64,000 bases of DNA from Pseudomonadota bacterium (GCA_023417315.1 JAEZFW010000083.1:62001-126000), one strand, 5' to 3'; positions 6,535 to 15,738 are shown, counted from the stretch's first letter. Notes: a model not told the origin generated them from the sequence alone. Made by a program: numbers and translations.

Positions 6535-9240
6535 TTATGCGCCACCTGCGAAAGCCCTCGCAAGGCTTTGTTTTGCCGAAAGGGCATCATGCCACCGGTC
6601 TCCTGTCCTTTCCAAGCGGGACAGCACGTTTTGCATGGTGAAATCCATGGGCTCGGCGGCTTCGAGCTCCTCCCACGTGAGCGGCATGGACACTGGCGCC
6701 CCCAGGACCCCCCGGGGTGAATAGGCCACGTTGAGTGTCTTGCCGCGGACGTTCATGTTGTAGTCGATGAAGATCTTCCCGGTCCGTTTGATGACCGCCC
6801 ACTCCATCGTGATGTCCTTCGGATGCTCGCGCATCACGTGCCGTCCGACCATCTCGCAGATCTGCCGTGCTTCATCGAACGTGACAATCCGTTCGATCGG
6901 CACGAACACGTGCAAACCGGTCTTGCCGGATGTCTTCACCACCGCCCGCAGCGACATTTCCTTGAGAAGGGCGTGGATCCAGAACGCGACTTTCCTGCCC
7001 ATAGCGAAACCCTTCTTATTGAGCTCCGGTTCCGCGCCTTTGGGCTCTTTGCCTGAATAGATATACGGGTCGATGTCGAAGACGAGATAGTCCGGGTAGT
7101 TCAACACGGAGGATTCGAGCGCCTCGATCGAGCTCGAATAGTCGGTCTTCTTGCTCAGCGAATCGGAACCGACTTTCGCTCGCGAGTGCCAGACGTGAAA
7201 CTCGAGCGTGCCGACCTGCCCCAACCACAACAGCGTGGGCAGATTGTTCGCTAGGATGTAATCGTGCTGATCGTCCTTGTGCTCCGAGAACACAGTGATC
7301 GTCTCGACGAAATCCGGAAGCGATTGTTCCCAATGCTTCTGGAAAAAGCGCTCACCGTGGATGCCTTCAGGCATCCGAATCATCGTGAGCGGCCTGTCCA
7401 TCAAGTGCGGCAGCATGTAACGCGAGACGCCTGCTAGATAGCGGATGTAGTCGCGCTTTGTGATCGCCGGAGCGCCCGCCTGCGAATCGGCAGGCCAATA
7501 CACCCTATCCAGATTCGTGAGCTTGATATGCGCGGCGCCGACTGCGAGGTCGAGCTGTTGACCTTTCAGATCGAGCTGCTGCACGACCTCCTCGATCTCG
7601 TTCGCGGGCGTTCGACGCGGACGTGCCTTCGCGCCGCGCTTGGGCGGAGCCGCGCGCACGTCGTCCGCGGCAATATCGTCACGGACCTTTACGAACACCG
7701 GCGCGCGCAACATCCCGTCGGGGGTACGATCTTCGAAGCTCACCTCCACGACGACTCGAGGCTCGAGCCATGTCGTCGGGCGATGAAGCGGCGGCTTCTT
7801 CGAGAAGGGCTGCTGCTTGACGCCGAGCTGCTTGAAACGCACTTGCAGTGCGCGAATGACTGTCTCGTCGAGCCCCGAACCGACGTGGCCGACGTACTCC
7901 AACGCACCGTTGTGCCAGAAGCCCAGTAGCAAGGCGCCAATGGATTCACGCGCTCCCTTCCCTTTCGTGTAGCCGCCCACCACGAAATCTGCAGTGTGCG
8001 ATGCCTTGATCTTCGCCCACATAGGCGCGCGCCGACCGGACTGATACTTGCTGTCCTTGCGCTTTGCGACGATTCCTTCGAATCCATGCTCGATCGCAGC
8101 GGCATAGAGCGTCTCGCCATCGCTCGTGGCATGAATGAGTTGTACGTGTGCGGACGGAAGCAAGCATTGCGAAAGATAGCGGCGACGCTCGAGGTAGGTG
8201 CAGTTGCGCACATTTACGCCCGCAAAATGCAGCAGGTCGAAACAGACCATTGCGACCGGCGTTTCTCGCTGAGCTGCCGCGATTTCGTTGGCAGCCTTCA
8301 GTTGCGCTCGATTCTGCAGGGCATTGAATGAAGGTCGACCCTCCGCGGTGAGCGCGACGATCTCCCCATCGAGGATCATGGACCCAACCGCTTGCTCGCT
8401 CAGCTCGCGCGCGATTTCGGGGAAAGGTGCTGTGATGTCCAAGCCACCGCGCGAGACCAAACGTACAGCGCCGTTATGGATGTAAGCGACGATTCGATAG
8501 CCGTCTAGCTTCGGCTCGTACAGCCATGCTGGATCGTTGCGCTGCACCTCACGTGAGTCCGCGAGCATGGGCTCGATCTTCTTGGGGAACGCCTCGAGCG
8601 TTCCACCGGGCACGAGACGTTCAGCCGCGATCCGAGCCGCGATGTTCGATGACGTGACGTCTTCTACATTGACCCCGGACAGGATCGACTCGCTGCGCGC
8701 AAGCACATCGCTGCTGCCAGCGACGAACCGGTCGATGTGCTTGATGAGCAACCATTGCTTCTCGGTGCTCGTACGAACGAGTGTGAACGACCCTTTGAGC
8801 TTCTCGCCCCGAAGAAAAAAGCTCAGCTTGCCAGCTTCGAGCTCCGCGCGAAGGCGCGCCTCGGCTTGATCTCGATCGTCGAACGAGTAGCGCTGGCCTT
8901 CATCGGGAGAATACACACCGCAATCCCAGACGATCACGTTGCCCGCGCCATACTCCTTGTCGGGAATGACTCCTTCGAAGGATGCGTAGTCGAACGGATG
9001 ATCCTCCGTCTCCACCGCCATCCGCTTCTCCTTGGGATCGAGCGAAGGCCCCTTCGGCACGGCCCACGATTTCAGAACGCCGTCGAGCTCGAGTCTGAAG
9101 TCGTAGTGCAACCTGCGCGCAGCATGCTTCTGCACGACGAACAGAAGCGGCCCGCGCCGATCGGTTGCGAGCTTCGGCGCGGGTTCCGGCGTACGCGAGA
9201 ACGTGCGCTTATCGGCGTAGAGATCCAGGGGGCGCTTCAT
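6535..9240 (-). CDS. ligD: LigD, multidomain ATP-dependent DNA ligase for NHEJ
   Basis: 901 residues in the Pseudomonas order: 3'-phosphoesterase (~30-175: HYDFRLELDGVLKSWAVPKG, HPFDYASFEGVIP), ATP-dependent ligase (~220-530, adenylation Lys ~244 in EPKLDGYR, DGEIVAL, EGIVAKR), and primase-polymerase (~575-890: LTNLDRVYWPA, GERFFQKHWE, YLVFDIDP). The enzyme trims, fills and seals ends held by Ku. All three domains look intact. Start ATG 9240. It ends 283 bases before Ku, with duplicated CCAACTGG arrays between. The N-terminus is separated from the hydrolase at 9332 by an inverted TTGACGG element, so this is likely the first gene of the NHEJ group. Confidence 0.95.
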   Translation of the reverse strand: MKRPLDLYADKRTFSRTPEPAPKLATDRRGPLLFVVQKHAARRLHYDFRLELDGVLKSWAVPKGPSLDPKEKRMAVETEDHPFDYASFEGVIPDKEYGAGNVIVWDCGVYSPDEGQRYSFDDRDQAEARLRAELEAGKLSFFLRGEKLKGSFTLVRTSTEKQWLLIKHIDRFVAGSSDVLARSESILSGVNVEDVTSSNIAARIAAERLVPGGTLEAFPKKIEPMLADSREVQRNDPAWLYEPKLDGYRIVAYIHNGAVRLVSRGGLDITAPFPEIARELSEQAVGSMILDGEIVALTAEGRPSFNALQNRAQLKAANEIAAAQRETPVAMVCFDLLHFAGVNVRNCTYLERRRYLSQCLLPSAHVQLIHATSDGETLYAAAIEHGFEGIVAKRKDSKYQSGRRAPMWAKIKASHTADFVVGGYTKGKGARESIGALLLGFWHNGALEYVGHVGSGLDETVIRALQVRFKQLGVKQQPFSKKPPLHRPTTWLEPRVVVEVSFEDRTPDGMLRAPVFVKVRDDIAADDVRAAPPKRGAKARPRRTPANEIEEVVQQLDLKGQQLDLAVGAAHIKLTNLDRVYWPADSQAGAPAITKRDYIRYLAGVSRYMLPHLMDRPLTMIRMPEGIHGERFFQKHWEQSLPDFVETITVFSEHKDDQHDYILANNLPTLLWLGQVGTLEFHVWHSRAKVGSDSLSKKTDYSSSIEALESSVLNYPDYLVFDIDPYIYSGKEPKGAEPELNKKGFAMGRKVAFWIHALLKEMSLRAVVKTSGKTGLHVFVPIERIVTFDEARQICEMVGRHVMREHPKDITMEWAVIKRTGKIFIDYNMNVRGKTLNVAYSPRGVLGAPVSMPLTWEELEAAEPMDFTMQNVLSRLERTGDRWHDALSAKQSLARAFAGGA

Positions 9241-9247
9241 TGCTATG

Positions 9248-9345
9248 CGGTTGACGGTTGACAGTTGACGGCCAGAGAAGATGTCGGCGACGCCCTAGAA
9301 TGTCGAACTAGTCGTCTCTGACCGTCAACTGTCAACCGTCAACCA
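9248..9345. repeat. Inverted TTGACGG heptamer element
   Basis: Positions 9248-9279 (GGTTGACGGTTGACAGTTGA and CGGCCAGAGA) are the reverse complement of 9315-9345 (TCTCTGACCGTCAACTGTCA and ACCGTCAACC), giving a ~30-bp stem with ~35 bases between. The element fills the spacer between the hydrolase gene and LigD. The same heptamers occur at 44171-44284 and a half copy near 10128-10142. Confidence 0.8.
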
Positions 9346-10009
9346 GGTTCTTCACCCAGTCCAGCACCGATTGAAGCAACTCGCGACGCACATCGACATC
9401 CTTGCGACCGATTCGAGCAGGCACGTGAAAGGAATGGTCTGCATCCCGAGCCAGCACGAGAGTCGTTCGCTGTCCGAGCCGTTCGATCACCGGTTGCAGC
9501 AACTCCATCTGCGCCAGCTCGTCTCGGGTGCCCTGCAGGAAGAGCATGGGAATCCGCACATCGTCCAAATGCGCCGCGCGCTCATCGGACGGCTTCTTCG
9601 GCGGATGCAGCGGGAACGCGAGGAAGACCAAGCCCCGGACTTCCGGGAGCGGCTCTGCCGCTTGCGCTTGTGAAGTCATGCGCCCACCGAACGAGCGTCC
9701 ACCGGCAATCAAAGGCACCCTCGGCGCGAGCTGGCGGGCCTGCGCAACGGCCGCACGCACCGTCGCATGACAGACCTGCGGCGCATCGGTGCGCTTCGAT
9801 CCTCGCTCCATGTATGGAAACTGAAATCGCAGCGTCGCGATCCCGAGCCCTGCAAGATCTTCTGCCACAACCGCCATCGATGGATGATTCATCCCCGCAC
9901 CGGCGCCATGCGCGAAGACGAAGCAAGCGGTCGGCTTCTCGGGCGCGAGGAACAACCCGGATACGCGAGTGCTCGCATCGACGGTCATCGTGAGCTGCTG
10001 AGCGTTCAT
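9332..10009 (-). CDS. Alpha/beta hydrolase of the TEX30/KANL3 type
   Basis: 225 residues. An alpha/beta-hydrolase fold is shown by CFVFAHGAGAGMNHPSM (oxyanion strand and loop), the nucleophile elbow GGRSFGGRM with Ser, the acid region FLQGTRDEL and the late His in DADHSFHVP. The pattern matches the KANL3/TEX30 (dienelactone-hydrolase-like) family, whose substrate is unknown. I chose ATG 10009; an upstream TTG at 10027 would add six residues. The 3' end lies inside the right arm of the TTGACGG inverted element, so the last codons of the protein are encoded by repeat sequence. Confidence 0.8.
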   Translation of the reverse strand: MNAQQLTMTVDASTRVSGLFLAPEKPTACFVFAHGAGAGMNHPSMAVVAEDLAGLGIATLRFQFPYMERGSKRTDAPQVCHATVRAAVAQARQLAPRVPLIAGGRSFGGRMTSQAQAAEPLPEVRGLVFLAFPLHPPKKPSDERAAHLDDVRIPMLFLQGTRDELAQMELLQPVIERLGQRTTLVLARDADHSFHVPARIGRKDVDVRRELLQSVLDWVKNLVDG

Positions 10010-10152
10010 CTGTCTATACAAACTCAATCGGGAACGGACGGCAAGCGCTCGTCGGTCTCGACCACGACGCCTTTGTTACTCCCCTCATGAAGCTAGAGCG
10101 ACTAAGATTCCAACTGCTAGCCAGCAACTATCAACCGTCAACGAGTGAGCAT

Positions 10153-10500
10153 ATGAAATACAAAGGTAGCTGCCATTGCGGCCGTATTGCATTCGAGATC
10201 GAGGGCACCGTCGACAGCGCCCTGTCGTGCAACTGCTCGATCTGTCATCGCAAGGGATCATTATTGTGGTTCGTGCCGCGCGAGAACCTGCGGCTCACGA
10301 CGCCGGAAGAGAACATCGGCACGTATCAGTTCAACAAGCACGTCATCAAGCATCAGTTCTGCGCCACCTGCGGCATCCACCCGTACGGCGAAGGCGTGGG
10401 TCCCGACGGTAAAGCCGTCGCTGCGGTCAATCTCCGGTGCCTCGAAGACTTCGACATCACTTCCGTTCCCACCCATCATTACGATGGGCGGTCGATGTGA
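10153..10500 (+). CDS. GFA/CENP-V family zinc-binding protein
   Basis: 115 residues. The family includes glutathione-dependent formaldehyde-activating enzyme (Gfa), but most members have no proven reaction. Zinc ligands are visible: CHCGRI near residue 7, CNCSIC near 30, and FCATCGIHPY near 75. The short length and order are those of stand-alone GFA domains. ATG 10153 gives the canonical start MKYKGSCHCG; the frame is open to 10087 but that region is a repeat fragment (ATCAACCGTCAACG). Calling it a formaldehyde enzyme would be over-interpretation. Confidence 0.85.
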   Translation: MKYKGSCHCGRIAFEIEGTVDSALSCNCSICHRKGSLLWFVPRENLRLTTPEENIGTYQFNKHVIKHQFCATCGIHPYGEGVGPDGKAVAAVNLRCLEDFDITSVPTHHYDGRSM

Positions 10501-10614
10501 GTCGCACCCCGTCGCACTGCTGCCCAGCTTCAGGCCAACGCTCGGGAACCGAACGGCCGCGCGCCGTTACCCAACGTGCACAAGATCGATACGCGTGCTG
10601 TTGGAGGGTGGAGC

Positions 10615-12603
10615 ATGGGTACATTGAGTCGGATTGGGCATATCGTTCGAGATGTTCTTGCCATTGCCGAGCAGCATCGCCCGAAGCTGCTCGAACGATT
10701 GCTGCCGCTCATCCTGCCTCATCACGCACATCTGTTGCCCGCCTCGCTCGCAACTGCCGAGCGTACCTCCACTGCCGATGAGACTCTCGATGTCGCTCAT
10801 CTGACGCGCCGTCTCTATCCGCTCTCCGGCGAAGACCACGCGCTACGCGAACGATTGAAGACGCTGCTCGCGCAGCCCGAGTTCGCCCCGCGCGAGGGGC
10901 TTACGCTCGCGGAGCAGGCTCAGCTCAGCTACGAGCGCTTCAAGACGTTGCATCGTGAGCTCGACATCCGAGTACGCGATGTCGAAGAACGTCCCACGAG
11001 GCTTGCGAGTATTCTCGAGCTCGTCGCGACCGTGGACGGAACGCTCTTCACCGTCATGAGCATTCATTATTGTCTGTGTGCGGGATCGCTGCTGCGCTTC
11101 GGAACGGGCTCGCCCGAGATTGAACGCTATATCGATGAGCTCGATCGCCTCGAGTCGATCGGCGTATTCCTGCTCACTGAGCTGGGCTATGGCAACAACG
11201 TCGTTGCACTGAAGACGCGCATCGACTACGTGCCCGAAACTCAAGAGCTCGTTCTGTCGACACCTTGCCCGGAGGCGCGCAAGTTCATGCCGAACACAGG
11301 CTTGCCGGGCGTACCGAAGCTGGCGGTCGTGATGGCGCGCTTGCACGTGCGCGGAGTGGACCATGGTGTGTTCCCTGTCGTCGTTCGTGTGCGCACCGCA
11401 GACGGGATTGCCGCTGGCATCAACGTGACACCGCTCGGCGACAAGCCGGGTTACGCACTCGACAATGCGATCACCTCGTTTGAGGATGTGCGCCTTCCAC
11501 GGCATTGCCTCTTGCTCGGGACACACAGCGCGCTGGCCGCGGATGGGACGTTTCGAAGCGCGATCACGAGTCGCCGCGAACGCTTTCTGCAAGCGATCGA
11601 GCAAGTGCAGCTTGGCCGCCTCTCACTGAGCGCAGTGAGCGCGACAGCGTCGGGAGCGAGTGCCTATATTGCGATCAAGTATGCGACACAGCGCCGCACG
11701 TTCGCTCCGCGCCGGACCGATGTATCAATCCTCGACTATCGCAATCACCAACACGATGTGTTCTCGGCATTAGCGAGCGCGTATGCGAACCGCTTGTTCG
11801 TCAATACTGCGTTGCGTGAGTACGGAACGGCGGAACGACGAGATCACGAGGAGACTTTCCGCATCACGAGCGCAGTCAAAGCTCACGTGTCGTATGCAAC
11901 CGAGCGCGCGATCCGCTCGTGCCGGGAGCGGTGCGGTGCGGCGGGGCTCTTTGAGGAGAACCGCTTGTCCGCATTCGCGGCGCAATGCCCAGGCATCGTC
12001 ACTGCGGAAGGCGACAACCAGATCGTGCTCATCAAGATCGCGCGTCAGATGCTCACGAAGCAGGGGTATCGATCGCTGAAAGAAGAACAGCGACTGTCAG
12101 GATCGATGCGCGATTGCGAGCGACTGCTCGGCTTGATTCGCGAGCGCGAAAGACGTCTGCTGAATGAGCTCAAACGCGGCATGGCAGCTGCGCGCATTCT
12201 CGGCAGCAGCCTATTCGAGCTGTGGAACGAGAACATCAATCTCGCGATCGAAACCGCCACGGCTCACACGAGCCGGCTCGCGGCCGAGTCATTCTGGGAA
12301 GAGGCGAAACAGCATGGGGACACGCATCCAGTACGAGAGCTGTTCCGCTTGTTCGCCTATCAGGAGATCGGCCCACAACTTGGCTACTTCCTGGCGGAAG
12401 GCTTGATCACGAACGAAGAAACCAGGCAACACAGCCGCACTGTCGATCGATCATGCGAGCGACTGCGCCCCGTTGCACTCGATCTCGCGACGGCATTCGA
12501 CATCCCGAACGAGATCTTGCGAGCACCCATTGCTACGGATGACTACATCGCGACGTATGACGCGAGAGTGAGAAACAACCAACCGCAGCAAAGGGCGGGC
12601 TAG
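10615..12603 (+). CDS. Acyl-CoA oxidase/dehydrogenase-like flavoprotein
   Basis: 662 residues, the size of peroxisomal-type acyl-CoA oxidases rather than the ~380 of simple dehydrogenases. The middle contains an acyl-CoA dehydrogenase core: FLLTELGYGNNV, TGLPGVPKLAVVMARL, GYALDNAITSFEDVRLPR, RLSLSAVSATASGASAYIAI and YATQRRTF. The expected reaction is FAD-dependent alpha,beta-oxidation of an acyl-CoA. The C-terminal ~200 residues (FRITSAVKAHVSYATERAIR and onward) fit the oxidase C-terminal domain. Start ATG 10615 follows GGAGGGTGGAGC; the frame is open to 10576. It could supply the ferritin-like and hydrolase neighbours with substrate, but no operon is evident. Confidence 0.82.
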   Translation: MGTLSRIGHIVRDVLAIAEQHRPKLLERLLPLILPHHAHLLPASLATAERTSTADETLDVAHLTRRLYPLSGEDHALRERLKTLLAQPEFAPREGLTLAEQAQLSYERFKTLHRELDIRVRDVEERPTRLASILELVATVDGTLFTVMSIHYCLCAGSLLRFGTGSPEIERYIDELDRLESIGVFLLTELGYGNNVVALKTRIDYVPETQELVLSTPCPEARKFMPNTGLPGVPKLAVVMARLHVRGVDHGVFPVVVRVRTADGIAAGINVTPLGDKPGYALDNAITSFEDVRLPRHCLLLGTHSALAADGTFRSAITSRRERFLQAIEQVQLGRLSLSAVSATASGASAYIAIKYATQRRTFAPRRTDVSILDYRNHQHDVFSALASAYANRLFVNTALREYGTAERRDHEETFRITSAVKAHVSYATERAIRSCRERCGAAGLFEENRLSAFAAQCPGIVTAEGDNQIVLIKIARQMLTKQGYRSLKEEQRLSGSMRDCERLLGLIRERERRLLNELKRGMAAARILGSSLFELWNENINLAIETATAHTSRLAAESFWEEAKQHGDTHPVRELFRLFAYQEIGPQLGYFLAEGLITNEETRQHSRTVDRSCERLRPVALDLATAFDIPNEILRAPIATDDYIATYDARVRNNQPQQRAG

Positions 12604-12763
12604 CAGTAGAAAGACCCTTTCTCCGGCTGACCCACGGTCTGCTTCTGTCCGCTATGCACTAGGATTCTCGGAAAGTCTCTTTCTCGATCGGTTCCCACGC
12701 CGCGGTCGCCGCGAGATCATTTCGGCGCGGAACCGGGAGCATTCGAGCACAAGGGCCGACGGG
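12604..12763. repeat. Spacer with single-unit CCGCGGTCGCCGCGAGATCATTT element
   Basis: In the gap after the acyl-CoA oxidase, positions 12699-12722 read CGCCGCGGTCGCCGCG then AGATCATTT. This is the same element as 3596-3639 and 24233-24267 but with no TTCGCCGCG unit. A matching left arm is not obvious here, so it may be a decayed copy. Confidence 0.6.
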
Positions 12764-14068
12764 GTGAACAAGAGCATATCTCTCGCAGCGGGCGCGCGGC
12801 GAAGAGAGACGCAAAGGACTCGGATGCGGATGTCGCCCATGGCTGACATCGTCCGAACGGGCACTAGACCGCGCTCGCGAACACCCGTATGGTCGCCGCC
12901 CTTCCGCGACCAGTCGACTCCTATTACTATGGTTGCCAATTCAATGGCCCCTTCCAGGGCCTCACTCAGCACCCTCCCGGCACCCAGCCGCGTTCCTGTG
13001 CAACAGACAATTCGTTTCATCAAATCCGCCGATGGCACTCGGCTTGCGGTGGCGACTTCCGGAGGCGGCGCGCCGCTCGTCAAGTCCGCCAACTGGCTGT
13101 CGCACTTGGAATTTGACTGGCACAGTCCCGTGTGGCGCCACTGGTTTCAGTTTCTGTCGAATGGGCGCGAGCTGATTCGTTTCGATCCTCGCGGCTGCGG
13201 TCTGTCCGACTGGGACGTCCCGGACCTCTCCCACGACGCACAGGTTGCGGATCTCGAGGCGCTCATCGATTCGATCGGCCTGGATCGCTTCCCATTGCTG
13301 GGGGTCTCGCAAGGCGGCGCGGCCTGCATCGAGTACGCAGTGCGTCATCCCGAACGCGTGTCGCATCTGGTTCTCTACGGCTGTTATGCGGAGGGCTGGG
13401 CCCAGCGTGGCGAAGAATCGAGACGTCGGGGCGAGGCGCTCAACGTTCTGATTCGCGAAGGATGGGGTCAGGAGAACCCGGCGTTCCGCCAGTTGTTCGC
13501 GTCATTATTCATTCCAGATGCAAGCCCCGAGCAAGTACGTTGGTTCAGCGACCTGATGCGCACCACTACGAAGCCCGACATCGCAGCTCGTATCCTCGAT
13601 GCGTTCGGCGCCATCAACGTGCGTCATCTGCTGCAGAAGGTGCGGGTGCCGACTCTCGTCGTGCACGCGCGCGACGATGCACGCATTCCATACGATCAGG
13701 GCCGCACGCTCGCCGCAGAGATCCCCGGCGCGCGCTTCGTCACGCTCGAGAGTCGTAACCACATTCTCATCGAATCGGAGCCCGCCTGGACTCGCTTCCG
13801 CGAAGCGTTCGACGAATTCCTCGGTAAACCAGAAACACGCCCGAAATTCGCTACGGGCGCAGCGCTTCTCGATCTCCCAGAGCTCACCGCTCGTGAGAAC
13901 GCGATCCTCAAGCTCGTCGCGAGTGGTCAACCGAATGGCGAGATTGCCGCCCACCTCTTCATCAGCGAGAAGACCGTCCGCAATCACCTCACGAACATCT
14001 TCGAGAAGCTCGGCGTCGACTCGCGCGCCAAAGCGATCGTCTTCGCCCGGGACCGCGGGCTCGTGTGA
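12764..14068 (+). CDS. Alpha/beta hydrolase fused to a LuxR-type HTH
   Basis: Up to 434 residues. After a ~75-residue low-complexity lead, an alpha/beta-hydrolase domain (~80-360) is visible: WRHWFQFLSNGRELIRFDPR, nucleophile GVSQGGA, acid in VVHARDDARIPYDQ, His in LESRNHIL. The C-terminal ~65 residues are a LuxR/GerE helix-turn-helix (LTARENAILKLVASGQPNGE, ISEKTVRNHLTNIFEKLGV). A hydrolase or hydrolase-like ligand sensor coupled to DNA binding is the natural reading. The start is uncertain: GTG 12764, ATG 12839, ATG 12929 or GTG 12998 are all in frame and none has a good ribosome-binding site; domain boundaries favour a later one. Confidence 0.8.
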   Translation: MNKSISLAAGARRRETQRTRMRMSPMADIVRTGTRPRSRTPVWSPPFRDQSTPITMVANSMAPSRASLSTLPAPSRVPVQQTIRFIKSADGTRLAVATSGGGAPLVKSANWLSHLEFDWHSPVWRHWFQFLSNGRELIRFDPRGCGLSDWDVPDLSHDAQVADLEALIDSIGLDRFPLLGVSQGGAACIEYAVRHPERVSHLVLYGCYAEGWAQRGEESRRRGEALNVLIREGWGQENPAFRQLFASLFIPDASPEQVRWFSDLMRTTTKPDIAARILDAFGAINVRHLLQKVRVPTLVVHARDDARIPYDQGRTLAAEIPGARFVTLESRNHILIESEPAWTRFREAFDEFLGKPETRPKFATGAALLDLPELTARENAILKLVASGQPNGEIAAHLFISEKTVRNHLTNIFEKLGVDSRAKAIVFARDRGLV

Positions 14069-14071
14069 GAC

Positions 14072-14120
14072 GAGAGGCCACTGGCTAACTGGCCACTGGC
14101 CAGTGGCCGTTTGGCCATCT
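14072..14120. repeat. ACTGGCC palindromic array
   Basis: Directly after the stop of the hydrolase-LuxR gene the sequence GGCCACTGGCTAACTGGCCA continues as CTGGCCAGTGGCCGTTTGGCC. ACTGGCC heptamers run in one direction, then the inverted TGGCCAGTGGCC. It is compact and self-complementary, and the same words occur in the LigD-Ku spacer. Confidence 0.7.
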
Positions 14121-14240
14121 GGGACATATGTCCCACACCCCAGCCCCACACATCGAGACTCCTGCCTCATGCGCCCGGCCGCGGCGATCTCCATGATTCG
14201 CGACTCATCCTGGAGCATGGATCTTATGGGGAGCACACCG

Positions 14241-15218
14241 ATGAATGCAGCCGTCGACATGTTGTTCGAAGCCACCATCGATCGGCGGGCGTATGACAAC
14301 TCGGATCGCGCCCGATATGAGCGCTGCATCAAGACGTCGAAGCGTGTTCGTTGGGACATCGACGCCGATGTGTTTCGCGGCCGCAGCTTCGACTTCACTC
14401 GCAAGTTCCTACCGGATGCATTGAGCAAGGTAAATGACGTGCCGTTTCTCACGGCGGACGAGCGACGGATGTGGAGCCATGTTCAAGGCCGCACCTATCC
14501 TGCAATGTTCGGCATGGCTGAGCGCTTCATCGGTGCGAAAACGCTCGAGCTCGCGAACTCACACCGCTTTGACGACTTCGTCTGCATCGAGGGGCTCGTG
14601 CGCTTCACGGATGAAGAGCTCAAACACCAAGAGCTCTTTCGACGGATGGAAGCGGCGATCTCGAGCCGCTTACCGACGGGTTATGCGTTCTTGGCCGATC
14701 CTATCGAGATCGCGCGCAGCGTGCTCGAGAAGTCCACGTGGGCGGTTCTAGCGCTCATTTGTCATGTCGAGCTGTTCACGCAAGTGCACTATCGGGAGAG
14801 CATCGAGCGCGACGAGCAGCTCTCAGACCTGTATCGGGACATCTTCCGCTATCACTGGCTCGAAGAATGCCAACACACGGTCATGGACGAGATCGAATGG
14901 CGTCGCGAGGACGAATCGATCACGATCGAACAACGGGACGCTGCGGTCGATGAGTTCATCGAGCTGCTGCTCGCGCTCGATGCCGTGCTGCGCCACCAAT
15001 CGTCAGCCGACGGTGCGTACTTCATGCGCATGTGCGATCGCAACTTCACCGCCGGCGAGCAACAGATCATCCGCGACACGATGCTGCGCGCGTACCGATG
15101 GCAGTACATCGGCTCGGGCTTGAACCACCCACACTTCCGCGAGCTGCTCGCGAGCATGATCTCGCCAGCGCAGTTGCTGAGAATCGACAGCGCGTTGCAC
15201 ACCATTGTCGAAGCGTGA
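14241..15218 (+). CDS. Ferritin-like diiron protein (putative oxygenase)
   Basis: 325 residues, alpha-helical, no signal peptide. Two ExxH pairs are visible: EELKHQELF (~residue 130) and WLEECQHTVMDEIEW (~residue 210), with additional Glu in ERFIGAKTLELAN and VELFTQVHYRE. This spacing is that of four-helix diiron carboxylate proteins such as N-oxygenases or rubrerythrin-like enzymes. Start ATG 14241 follows GGGGAG by seven bases; a longer frame runs back through the spacer and the preceding gene in another frame and is not coding. The product and substrate are unknown; the AurF-type oxygenase family is one possibility. Confidence 0.65.
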   Translation: MNAAVDMLFEATIDRRAYDNSDRARYERCIKTSKRVRWDIDADVFRGRSFDFTRKFLPDALSKVNDVPFLTADERRMWSHVQGRTYPAMFGMAERFIGAKTLELANSHRFDDFVCIEGLVRFTDEELKHQELFRRMEAAISSRLPTGYAFLADPIEIARSVLEKSTWAVLALICHVELFTQVHYRESIERDEQLSDLYRDIFRYHWLEECQHTVMDEIEWRREDESITIEQRDAAVDEFIELLLALDAVLRHQSSADGAYFMRMCDRNFTAGEQQIIRDTMLRAYRWQYIGSGLNHPHFRELLASMISPAQLLRIDSALHTIVEA

Positions 15219-15738
15219 CAAGGCGCTGGAGCGCGGGTGACGGGTGAGGAGCAAGAACGGTCCGTCGAACGACGTCGCTCGCTCGTATCTGGCGTCACTC
15301 CTACGACGGCCGGCGTCCAGGCATTCGCAGATCGCGCCCCTACTTGGTCTGGATCCCGGCTTCCGCCACTGCTGTACGGGGAAAACTAGCGCGGGCGCCT
15401 CTCGTCCTATGTTCCCTCCCTTGCGAAGCGGGGGAGGGTTAGGGAGGGGGCGCCCCCATCCTGTCCTTCTGATGTACAGGACGTACAAATGGCGCGAAGT
15501 GCATGGATGCACGGGAGCGGCCCGCGCTGCTGCAAGGGAAGGGACGCATCATTGACCCTTGCGCAGTTGAGTTGCCGTCGACAGTACGCGTACGAATACC
15601 CTGCAAAGACCGAATGAAACATCGCTTCTCAATTCATTTCCCCGGACAGCAGTGGGCTTCCGCCGGGATGACGCCGCCTCTTGTACTTGCCCGTCACTCG
15701 TCACCCGTCACTCGTCACCGCAGGCGCGAGCGCAGCTG
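15219..15738. other. Spacer of stacked repeats between convergent genes
   Basis: 520 bases with no credible gene. It contains a TGACGGGTGAGG arm (15234-15250) whose inverse, CCCGTCACTCGTCACCCGTC plus ACTCGTCACC, is at 15690-15720. Inside that lies a second inverted pair: GGATCCCGGCTTCCGCCACT and GCTGTACGGGGAAAA (15351-15385) against TTTCCCCGGACAGCAGTGGG (15638-15657, continuing to 15670). A GC-rich hairpin element lies at 15413-15450. The repeats are nested, as if elements inserted into one another. Confidence 0.7.
15413..15450. repeat. CCCTCCCTTGCGAAGCGGGGGAGGG hairpin element, copy 1
   Basis: TCCCTCCCTTGCGAAGCGGG followed by GGAGGGTTAGGGAGGGGG. The centre folds as CCCTCCC...GGGAGGG around TTGCGAAGC. 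Related copies in the opposite orientation lie at 37466-37503 (spacer) and 38192-38229 (inside the EIICB gene), so this is a dispersed element. Confidence 0.75.
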
